Below, piece by piece: positions 46,275 to 58,200 of a DNA stretch of 64,000 nucleotides (position 1 is its first letter; each line of letters starts with the position of its first letter). The notes beneath the pieces were generated by a model. The model made no database searches. It was not told where the DNA came from and saw only the letters and a program-made list of their open reading frames with translations. Source of the DNA: Cheilinus undulatus (lineage: Eukaryota; Chordata; Actinopteri; Labriformes; Labridae); the NCBI RefSeq assembly GCF_018320785.1, contig NC_054884.1, positions 17,051,667 to 17,115,666 of the forward strand, given 5' to 3'. The position numbers and the translations under genes were made by a program.

Positions 46275-49200
46275 ATGCATGTTGCACTGAGGCCACGGAG
46301 GTACAGTAAAGCTCAACAAACATTAAATCAGTGGCTTGTCAGTTTTCAGGATATAGAGAAATTATACAAAAATGAAGAAAAGGATGCTCATCCTTTTTGT
46401 CCATCCCTGCATTTTGCTTTAATTTGGCTTTATTAAAACAGGAACCTTGTGCTTTACTTTGACAGCAGATTGCAGTTTAACTCTTTTATTAATTTTACAA
46501 ATAATGATTGTCAATATAATTTGGCTATTTTCCCTTTTTTTGTCAACTCAATCCCCCTCTTGAAAGTCAAAGTGAAAACATACTTCTACAAAGTAACGCC
46601 AATCAATAAAAATATGTAATGTAAAATAAGTGGCCGCATAAATTTTCGCCTCCTTTAAAGTGAATGACTTAATTCAACAGCGGTCCAGCCAGTTGATGCA
46701 AGAGGTCTCACTAATTACTGAAAGGAGGATCACCTGAGTGCAGTGAATGTAGTATAAAGGCATCTGTGTCTGGAAGGTAAAGTCAATGTTTATTCAGTAT
46801 TCCTGGCTACCATTACACCATGAAGTTAAAAGAACACTCCAAGAAACTCAGAGAAAAATGTACTGAAAAGTATATATCAGGGATGGATACAAAAAATTCC
46901 CCCGGCATTCAGTTAAATCCAACATAAAGAAATGGAAGAAATATGGCACATGTGTAAATCTTCCTAGATCAGACTGTCCTCACAAACTGAGTGACCGTGC
47001 AAGAAGGAGACTAGTGTCCACCAAGACACCTATGACTACTCTGAAGGAGTTATGAGCTTCAGCAGCTGAGATGGGAGAGACTGTGCATAAAACAACTGTT
47101 GCTCAGGTTCTTCACCAGTCAAAGCTTTATGAGAAAGCTACTGTTGAAGAAGACTCAGATTAAATCTCAACTTGAGTTCTCCAAAAGGCACGGGGAAGAC
47201 TCCATGATCAAGTTGAAGAAAGTTCTTTGGTCTGATGAGACCAACAAAGTGCTTTTTAGCCATCAGACAAGACGTAGTATTTGGTGGACATCAAACACCA
47301 TTACCACTGTGAAGCACAGTGGTGGCAGCATCATGCTGTGGGCCTTTTGGCAGTCAGCCCTTGAAAGCTTGTAAAGGAAGAGGGTAAAATGAATGCAAAA
47401 GCTACAAAGAAATGGTTTAAAAAAAAACAAGACCAAAACAACAACAACGATGCTCTTTAGGTTAACTGGTGACTCTAAACTGTCTGTCTCTTAATGTCAG
47501 CTCTGTGATCAACTGGTACTCAGTAAAAGGGACTTCTTACCCAACAGCAGCTGGGATTGGCCCCAGCCCCCCACAAACCTAAAAGGGTTAAGCTGTTTAG
47601 ATAACGCATGGATGGCTCTTGATAGCAACTCTACCTCAAACATAGACTTGTAATGTTTTGATGAATGCCCTGACATTTTTGATGAAACACAGATTGATAG
47701 ACTAAAATAAATACTTTTCACCTGATCTGAGTTTTTGGCTTTATGGGAACTAGGAGAGCTGGAAATATTTTTCCAGCATTCAGCTGAGGTTGGCCATGCC
47801 ATGTTTCTTTGGATAAGGGTTGGTGAGTTTACTGGCTTGATGAAAACGAGTTTTCACTCTCTCTGGCAGGGTAAAACTGAGACATGGAGCTCATATTTAC
47901 AGTGACTAGACACATGCTAGAAAAGTGCATCACATTTCTGATATTTGTTTTTACTCCACAGGATCCTCATGGAATAAATTAGCTTTTCATTTCTTAGTGA
48001 ACTTGTTGATAGCAAAGTCTGGTTAAGCTCCTCTGACATCACATCTGCTCTTAGTATTATCTAGATTCTATAAAAATGTAAAAGAAATTTAGCTGGTTTA
48101 TTAGGATATAAATTATTTCAAAAGTCAGCCTGTGATGATGTGATGACCAATAAAAATACTCTGAAAATACAATAGATGGCATAGGTACCATTTTCAGACT
48201 CTGCTGCTTGAAAGTTTGTGGAAAGACTCAGCTCATTTGGAAAAATGAAAATGGTTCTGTGCGTGAAATTTTACTGTGCATGTATAAAATATTCCTTAAT
48301 GAGTCAGATGCAATGTCTGAATCAATGTCTGAGAACGTGCACCAGTGTGGATCTAGTCAGAAAGCAAAACAAGGACTGTGGCAAAAAAGGCAGATATGAT
48401 TCAGGGTAATGGCCATATGTTTTGCTGTATTTCTATATTGTTTGAAGTACTCTAGATGTATTTAAATCATAAATTTAGTCTTTAGGTGTTACATTTAAAA
48501 GGAGCATGGCTAAACTGTTTGCTAAGAGTGTTAATTTCCTACATTAAAAAAGATGCTAATTATGATTCATTTTAATTCATAAAAATTAGAAATGCTTGAA
48601 ATTAAAAATAAGTCAAAAGTAATGGCAGAGTGTTGGAAACTGAAAAATAGTTGCTGGCTGCACGGAGATTGTTTGTTTGAAATAATGTATGAGTTAACTA
48701 TTAGGGATTAATGCTTCAAATTGTTTGCCAAATGACAAATGTTTGAAATTGTATGCTTAAGGCATTGGATAAATTGTGGCAATGGATAGAAGTAATGACT
48801 ACATGCACGAAATTGTTTATTTATAAGAATAGAGCAACAGAGGAAGAAATGACTCGCTAAAAATAGCACAATAATGACTTGCTAAAAATAACAGATAAAA
48901 ATACATTTTTTAAATGGCTAGCAAAAAGTAATGACACATTGCTTTAAGGCACATTAAAGGCACAGAAGGAGTAACTGACACAGCAAGAAGAAAATGGTCA
49001 CGTTTTAAAATAGTCTTCACAAACCAAATAAATAACTACTTTCAGGCTAATATTACATTACTCTAGATGGTGTTATATATAACTACTTGATGTTGTTAGC
49101 TCAGTCAATGTACTGTATAAATTTTTGACTAGTTAAGCTGAAGTTACTTTAATACATAAGTACTAATGCAAACATGACGCAACGGACCACAATGTCAACA

Positions 49201-52200
49201 GTTTAATATAAAAAAGTCAAAGTTAAATAACCTTCAGTCAACAGCCATGATTTATAACCCAATGTTATCATGAAAACTGGACTAATTCAGGTTAAAAAAG
49301 GCTGAGAACTACTTACATAGGCCTGCTGAATGCTGAGTGCTATGGCAATGAAGAGGTTTATCTGTATCTGTAAATTGTGCCCTCTAGTGGTTGCCTGGTG
49401 CTCTGTCTGTGCCTGTCAGTGTTGACTCTGCTGCTGCAAAGCCTTTGGGTGCCGGTTGAGATGACCAGGGATGAGCCTGCTGGGAGGTCACCTGAGGAAC
49501 AAGGTAACTTATACACATGGTTATGAATTATAAAGTGGAAAAAAAAACACTTTCCTTGAGTCTTTTAACCACAAAACACTAAATTACTTATGAACCTAAA
49601 CAACTTGACATTAAAACACTTCTAATTATGAATGAAATACATAAAAGATATGTGGAATAATACAATAAACCTCAATCAGATGAGATTTCCTCACACTAAG
49701 AATTTATTTGGGACATACAGCAGAGAGCTTGTATAATTTTTCTAAGATTTACCATCTTCTGGTGTTAGATGAAGCTTTGCAAACAGTATGTGGTGGGTCT
49801 GACAGTTGTGGTTTGTGGCCAAGATATTACCTTGTCCAATTCAATTGTCGGACTAAACTGTTTCTCTGAAGGAGGGTTTCTAAGAAGGCAGCAGACAAGG
49901 TTGTTTGGGTAAAAGCTTTTCCCCTGGTTTACATGTGGGGAGACAAATGTTGTCAACAATCTCCTCCAGAAAATATGTTTTTCCTGTAAAATCAGCATTC
50001 TTTTCTCATGCAGTAGATGAATAAATTAACATATTTTGGCACCACATCTCCCAGAATTCTTAACCTTTGAGTCACTTTGAAACACCAGCAAGCGTCACGG
50101 TTTTTGCTTAAGGGGAACTATCTAATTAACTTTTAATGGTTTATTTGAAGTTATAATAAGAAAATCTTTTTTTTCTCAAGTTTAATTAATAGTTTAAGTG
50201 TTCATATAATTTTGGCAGCCACTCAAAATGTAGCTAGGTATTTATCTGATGCAAATGCTGAATTTTTTTTTACGTTTCTTAATCTGAAGCATCTTAATTC
50301 ATTACAAAAATGGATAAATCATCATATCAAACCCCCTTTATGCTTAAAGTCATTAAAAAGATGCATCCCGTTTGAGTTAATAATCCAACAGAACAAACTT
50401 CTCGTGTAAGACTCAGAAAATGTGGCTACTGATGAATCAGTTTCCAAACATAATCACAGACAATTACTTTTTATCTAAACTTCCCAAAACATTTCTTCTC
50501 AAATTGTTGGAAAATTGTTTTAGCAGACAATGTAACCCACGGGTACATCTCAGCCACAGAGCCACAATTGCTGTGAGCTTGGAGGGACCCACCGCGGCCT
50601 GTGTACACAGAGAAGTGGTTGTGTTGGAAAATATGTCACATGGGGGAAGCGGTTGGTCAGCAGTTAATCCAGCTCAAATTTATCAACAAATACTCTGTTT
50701 TCAACCAGGCTCTGTACAAATCTACTGTCTTACAAAGCCAAGGGACTTTATTTCCTTCTTTTTTTAAACTCAAAATAGTCTTTTGCTTTGAGAATATACT
50801 TATGTACTTATGCCTTAAGGAGTCGTAAAATATGAATTGGTCACTTAATTAGGTATACCTGTTCAGCTGCTCATTAATGCAAAGTCTCATAAATCACCTT
50901 TCCTCCCCAATCTGATGCTCGGTTTGAACTTCAGCACATTGTCTTGACATGCCATTATGCCTAAAACCTTTGGCTGCTGCCATGTGATTGGCTGATTAGA
51001 TTTTGGGTTTATGAGTGGTTGAATCTGTGTATCTAATAAAGGGATCAGTAAGCATTTTAAGATCTAAAAACATTGATCTAAATTGTCTCATTCACTGGCA
51101 GACATACATTTTCTCTGACAGTGAGGAAGTTAGTATCAGTGGACTATTATGAAATAATGTAAAAACATAATTGTGTTATAGAAACACATGATAAGAAGCT
51201 TTACATGGCATATTTTCTCTCCATGATGTCAACATGCAGACACAATTTACACTATATTTTCTATCAGCTCATGCACACATCATGTAGTCATGTCATCCAG
51301 CTGGTATGAGGTTGTTTCAGGAGCACCACCTTTTCTCCCCCATTCATCTTTCATTACATTGCTGTCCAAAAGGCCCTGTTTGTGTAGGTAGTGATACGCT
51401 GACGGTCAGCTGTACAAACAGAGATAAAGTGACATCATCAGTTGGTGGGATTTTACTGCGTATCATCGGTTTCACCTTTATCCCTGAGGGATCCTTCAAC
51501 TCAACCCTGTCTTCCATAGCAAACCTTCACTTTACAAAATAAAAAAGCTGTTTTCTATTATAAGTTATACATAGCCTAGAGACGTGAGAAATACTTTGAT
51601 GAGGCAAGTTTGAGTTATGATGCTCAGCTGATGAGGTATGGTTGGATATTTGAGTATTTATATTTTATAACTTTGCACTTCCTGTAGTTATGAGGTTTTG
51701 TTACCTGAAGCTTCAAAATATTTTGTTCACTCACTGTAATTGATTTATTCCGAAATGTTAAAGGGGCTCATATTGGTCTTTTCCTGAGGCCTCTAAATTA
51801 TTAAAACCTCCCTTGTTGCCAGGGGCAACGGTTTGCCTTGGGTTTAGGATGTGTGCCCTGTGTACAGAGGCTGTAGGCCTTAAGGAAGAGGGCTTTCAAA
51901 AAGTAATAGATAACACTCTGTCCATTACTGCATGTGACTCTCTGCTTACTACTCCTGCCCTCTACAATAACGGCCCCAAAATATATATTTTAAAAATTGG
52001 GACATCTTATGAGCTTTTGAAAAGCACACTCAGTGTTTCTAGACTTTTGGCCGCACATCCACCTCATTCCTGGGCATGACTTCCACTACCTTCTGTCTCT
52101 GAATATTGAAGAGGCACTAATCCTGATTATAAGAGTGACTGGGAGATTAAAATGTGTGGCTGTCATCTGTTACACCTCGGCAGGTTAATGTGATTATTCC

Positions 52201-55200
52201 CTTTCCATTTGACTATTAAGGGATTAGAGGACAGTATGACGACATGGCCTTGGGTATCATAAAAGCATATTTAGCTAACTTTATTAGCTATCAGTATTTA
52301 CATAGTAATAAGGTCAGTCACCTTTGGTTAAAAGTGGTGGGACAGGCCCAGTCAGTGCCTTAACATCTCATATCGATCGGCCTGGGATTGAGTTTCAGTT
52401 TTGTTTGCTGTGCTGTTAGCTGAGGGCTAAAGCTAACAGACTCTGTTATCTATTTTAACACAAGTGTAGTTGAAAACAGCATAAACACTAGCATTGATAC
52501 TTACAAATGTGTATTCACAAACTGAAGTCCCTCATTATTTTATTAATCAGTCCATCTTTCAAAAATTTTTCTTTACTAAAATACCTTGGTTCACAGCACA
52601 ACAGGTAGGCTACCAGAACACTGCATGAATATTTCAGGACTTTACAAAAACACTTATTAACTTTATGGTAGGGAGTAATGTTTTCTACATACATGATCAT
52701 CCTCTGTGCTGTTTAATTTTCATGTTCCAGGTCAGCGTGGTCTCAACTTCAGAAAGCTGGCTCTTCGTCTGGAGGCTTTGAGTACTCAGGTGCAGAGACT
52801 GAGCAGAGAGAGAGACGTCACCAAAGATGATCTCAGCCTGTTACTGCAGAGGTATAAAACAACATCAAAATAAGAGCGTTAACCATGAGTGCAGATAAAT
52901 CTTGTCGCATTAGTTCATTCAGTGTATTTGTTTTCCAGCTTCAGGGAGAACCAACAGGGCTTGGCCCGCCTGGTAGAGAGGGAGCTGAAGAGAGTGTCCC
53001 AAAGGCTTGACCAGCTCAGTCGTCACCATCATCTTCATGAGTCCCACATGCCGACAACACATGATGACCTCAGACCACACACAAGTAATGGCCTGACTTT
53101 TTTTTAAAAGTTTTTCATTCATTTTCATTCAGCACATATGACATCACACAACATGATCTTGGAGTAGGTTTAACACAGGTGAAGCAAAATGATCAGTTGG
53201 TGCTTCCACTGATATGATAGTGTTTTATCCATAGTTACCAACACCAAGGAGGCTTTGTGATGGGGTGGGTTTGTTCGTTTGTTTGTTCGTTTGTTTGTTC
53301 GTTTGTTAGCAACATAACTCAAAAAGTCATGGACGGATTTTCATGAAATTTTCAGGAAATGTCAGAAATGGCATAAGGAAGAACTGATTAGATTTTGAGA
53401 CTGATCTGGATCACCGTCTGGATCCAGGAATTTTTTAAAGGATTCTGTACTATTGGGAGATAGGGCTAATGGCAGAGGTCTGCGCTGTTACCACTTTACA
53501 CCAGGAGATGGCAGACATGAGTAACTTATTCAAAGTTTTGGAGTTTATAGAGTTTGAAAGACACACACTGGGTCGAGGAGACAGGTCAGAGCGTAACAGA
53601 GAGAAAGACAGCAAATTGTAACGAGAATACCCACAATGCTGGGAGGAATAGAGGAATATTCACCCTCTGCCATGACTTCCACACGTAGCGAAGCAATGCT
53701 TTGCTTCACCGTGTCTCCACCCCACCGGGGTGGGCGTAATCTGTGAATTAGATTTTGGGAGTCATCCAGATCCCCGTCTGGATCCAGGAATGTTTTTAAA
53801 GGATTATTCACTATTGGGAGATAGGGCTGATGGCTGAGGTCTGCGCTCTCTGAGTTCTTTTCTAGTTTTGTATGCTACATTTTTGTTTAAGAATAATTAT
53901 GGGTTATCACAAGTAGGCAGCATAAAACATGAATGAGATACAGCAACAGAACAGCAGTTTCTGCGAGCAGTTCACATTCTTCGACATAACATCCAGCTCT
54001 GAATGTCTACGCTCAGTTTCAGATTTGGGTTTTGCCTGTGCAGACTGCATTTAAAGTTAGAGGTGTAACCAATATGGAAACCAGAGAGCTGTCTATGAGC
54101 TGAGAGGAGACGGAAAATCAATCAGAGCCATTGCACAAACATTGGCCATAGCCAGTGCAACTATTAGGAATGTCCTGAGGAAGAAAGAAGCCACTGGTGT
54201 ACTCAGTAACAGACGTTGAATGGGTAGACCAAGCAAAAAACATCTGCTGTTGAGGACAGAAACACTGTAAGAGCTGTAAAGAAAAACCCTAAAACAACTG
54301 TTAGTGACATCAGCAACAACCTCTAGAGGGCAGGAGTGAAGGTATCACCGTCTACTGTTGGCAGAAGACTTCATGAACTAAAGTACAGAAGCTACACCAG
54401 AGGATGCAAACCACTCATTAGCAAGAAGAACAGGAAGGCCAGGCTGGAATTTGCCAGAAAGTACAGAGACAAAGCCAAAAAAAACTGTGACAAAGATTTA
54501 TAGACTAATGAGAAAAAGATTAATCTTTAACAAAGTGATTGAAAGGCAAAAGTTAGGAGAAAGATGCAGCAAGATAGTGGCCCAAAACACACTGCCAAAA
54601 CAACAAAGGAGTTCATCCGGGGCAAGAAGTGGATGTTTTAGACTTTCCAAGTCAATCTCCAGACTTGAATGCTATAGAGCATGCATTTTACCTGCCAAAG
54701 AGGGGACTGAAGGGAGTAACCCTCCAAAACGAACAAAAACTGAAAGAGGCTGAGGTGAAAGCCTGGAAAAGCATCACAAAAAAGAAGAATGCAAAAGTTT
54801 GGTGATGTCAGTGGGTCCCTTGGTGCAGTTATTGCAAGGAAGGATTTGCAACTAAATTTTAAGTCTTATTCATTTTAATCTATTTTAAGTCTATCTGTTC
54901 CAATACCTTTACTCACTTTAAAATTTGGTGTTCCATTACAAATAATGCTATCGTCTAATCTGTGTGTCAGATTCAGATGTAAACACCTGGGAATAATAGC
55001 TGAATTGGTGGCGTGGAAAAAACGGATTAAAAGAGGAAAAAAGGGGCAAAACTGGCTAAACTGGTTTAAAAGTGGTAAAAATGGGCAACAGGAGGCAAAA
55101 AGTTTTATAAAAGTGTCAGAATAGTTACAAAAAAGGGCGAAAAGCTGCAAAATAAGATAAAAAGGAACAAAAAAAGGGGCAACAATGGTTTTCGAGTGGT

Positions 55201-58200
55201 TAAGGCGCGCACCGTGTATGTGGGCAGCTGGTTCGAATCCAGCCTGTGGCACCATTTCCCGTATCTCCATCTCCCTACTCTCTTGCCTGTTTCTGAGTCT
55301 ATCCACTGTCCTCTATCTAATAAAGGCACAAGGAGGCCCAAAAATAAATCTCTTAGAAAAATAAAAAAACAATGGTTTTAAAATGGCAATAAGAGACGAA
55401 AGTTGCAAAAATAAGTTAAAAGCGGCCCAAAGGGCGAGATATGGGTGACAAGTGGCAAAAAGTGGCAAGAAAAGTTGGCAGAAATGGGTTATAAGATTCA
55501 AAAAAGGGCAAAAAACAGTAAAGTTGCAACACAAGTGGTGAAAAGTGGCAAGAATTGGTAAAAAAGTGGCAAAAAGAACTGGCAAAAAGAACTGGTATAA
55601 TTATTTAAAAATGTGGTAAAAAGGGTTTAAAAACTAAGGAATTAAGAAATTAATTAATACTTCCAATATCAAAACTCAATAATAGTTTGACACACTTTAT
55701 GGCTCCAAAATGAAGTAACTGTAAACCAGGACGGATGCTATCACCACTGCTACTGATTCCTCACACAAAGTGTTCAATTGTCCATCTTTGTAGGTGCTCT
55801 TCGCACTGGCATATGATCAAATCAGTTTCTTTTGTGGATATGGTGCAAAAACTGGGCAAATTGTGGATGCTTAGTTGGCACTAACCTTGGTACGTTTAGT
55901 GCGTTCTCTTAATTTTTGTGAATCTGGCCCTAAGATTTTCTCCTGTTTCAAAATGCAACAGTACAAAACAAGTGTGAGTATAAAACAAGAATATACAGTG
56001 CTTAACAAATTTATTAGACCATCACCCAAAGTAAGGTTTATGCCACAGCTGCCCTAAATTAACAGCACTGGTGATTACCAAAATCTTTTTCTATGTTTCT
56101 GCAATGGTTAATACACCAATATGTAGAGGCTCTTTAACCCAAATGATATTTTTAATACTGGAATATATTATTGTTATCCATGAATTTTTAAATGTACTGA
56201 TTTACAAAAAATTGAAAAAGAATAGTAAAGCACATTAATATTTCTTGATTAATATGTCAAATTATAGTTATTTACTTGCATTCCTGAACAGAAAAATTAG
56301 TTTTAGTGGTTGAATGTTATGTTTGATTATTTTTTTAATTCTCAGAGAAGCCCAGTGAGTCAGCTCAGACTTGGGTATAAAAAGATGAATTCAGTTTGAA
56401 ATTCCTCATTCCTGTTCAAAATGGTAAAACGTGGAGAGCTCACTGAAAATGAAAGAGTCCGCATTAAATCACTTCATGATGCTGGATAGTCTCTGAGGCA
56501 AGTATGACAGGTGGTCTAATAAATTTGTTAAGCACTGTATGTAACATAGGAGCAGTAAGTTTTTTAATTTATGTAGAGAATTCGGTGTGAAAATTCTACA
56601 TATTATTCCTTTAACTGTGAATATAATTGTAATGACTTACCACTAACTAAACCTGTAGAGGCATTAGTTCATCCTCACAGAGGTTTCTAAGGTTAGAATA
56701 AGTTTGATGGGCAGTCAAACCCAGACAGAATGGACAAATGTATTTGTCTCTCATACATAAATCTAACCCAGTTCAGCAGTGAATTTACTTTTCTATATAA
56801 ATAGGTTTATTACACAAGCCTAAAGAGTGGCTGTAGAGTTATTTCAAGGTATAATATGCTTTATGTTCTTCCATACCTCACTGTTTCCAGCTACAATAAT
56901 TGGCACATAATTGCAGAACTTCTCTGTGGTTTACTGCTGCGGTAGAGTGACACTCAGAGCTGAAGGCACGGTTCAGAGACTCAAAAGAGGTTAACCACAC
57001 AGTGAAATTAACAAGCTGTGATAATGGAGGGTGTGAAGGGGGGGTTAAAGGGCGATGGGTGCAGGTGGTTATGGGGGATGAAGTCCTTGAATAGAAGTTT
57101 AAAAAGTCCCTTAAAGCCTGAACCAATCTTCTGGAGGAAAAAAGTTTATGTCTTTGCTTCGACCCTCCTGAGAGGTGTCAGGTGAGGGTCGGGTTATGCA
57201 CCCGGTTGGTTGGCACACGAGTATCTGTGTGTGTTCATATTTGTGTGTGAGCATTTCTTCCTGAAAAAAGCCCCGACCACACAGACGCTCTAAAATACAT
57301 GTCGACATGCACACACTTGTGATATGTGCCACACGCATACACATAAACACACTTTCCCATCACCAGCCTGTTCGCCCCTTAGCCCTGTCCTCTCACATTA
57401 CCTAACACCCATAAAATACGACCGATTTACCCACAAGTCCTTTCACCAACTTGTCCACTCATATTCCTGTTTTTGCAAGGGGAGCACTTTTTTTTTCTTT
57501 TTTTCTTTCCCTGTAGTATCACTGTTTTCAAGCTTTCACACCTCAGCTATGCCTTCAGGTTTTTCTTATCTTTTTTTCTCTTTTAATAGGTTGTTTTACA
57601 AAGTTAAGGACTGTGTGTTTTGGCAAGGCTGGCATTGTAAAATGGGGTATGTTGGGTGGTAGGCAGGTGGGTCAGGTGTGTGTTCATTCCAGTTGATTGA
57701 CATTGGCTGGAGATGGTGGTGGGAGACTTACAGGAAGGGGGCCTCTGAGAACACACTACCTCTTATACGCACAGCAGCACCATACTCAGAGCTGATGGCT
57801 GCTATTCATAGTGAATTTTTCAGTCAAGAGGCTGTATATCAAAGTTATTATCCTCTGTTCTATATGTTAACTCTACAGTGTGACTTTTCATTTCTTCAGG
57901 TACAGTCAGGGAAAAAAGAAGCATTCAAAACGTATGTGATCATTAATGTCTCACCCACAGGGCCCAGTGAGAAGTGTGAAGTACCAGTGGATCCTGCATA
58001 TCCACTGTGCGCAGAGAAAGTAGAGGTAAGAAATAGTTAATATACTGTAGCATGTACAGTGTTGTAAAAAAGTGTTTGCCCTCTTCCTGATATTTGTCAC
58101 CCTAAAATGTTTCAGATCTTCAAACAGATTTTGATATTAGACAAAGATAACCCAGGCCTGATTACTGACTGACCTGTTGGATCAAGAAATCCCTTAAATA

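Larger units (their letters stand above)
55010..55640 (+). repeat. GGCAAAAA-type minisatellite (interrupted by a SINE)
   Basis: AAAAAGTGGCAAAAA, GGGGCAAAACTGGC, AAGTGGCAAGAAAAGTTGGC and similar words repeat irregularly, with spacing of roughly 10-12 bases, on both sides of the SINE at 55193-55367. Confidence 0.75.
53085..57960 (+). other. mgat5b-like intron 4 (4.9 kb), transposon-rich
   Basis: Holds a GTTTGTTC microsatellite, a duplicated repeat module, a Tc1 relic, a minisatellite with an inserted SINE and a short Tc1 derivative; each is listed separately. From 56560 to 57960 nothing was recognised. Confidence 0.6.

Noticed and set aside
55193-55260. tRNA gene suggested by GGTTCGAATCC and the A-box-like head
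   Set aside because: It is followed by a SINE body, A-rich tail and flanking duplications, and a full cloverleaf could not be drawn.
54875-55585. Long minus-strand open frames rich in F, L and C
   Set aside because: They are translations of the GGCAAAAA minisatellite and the SINE; no domain or splice support.
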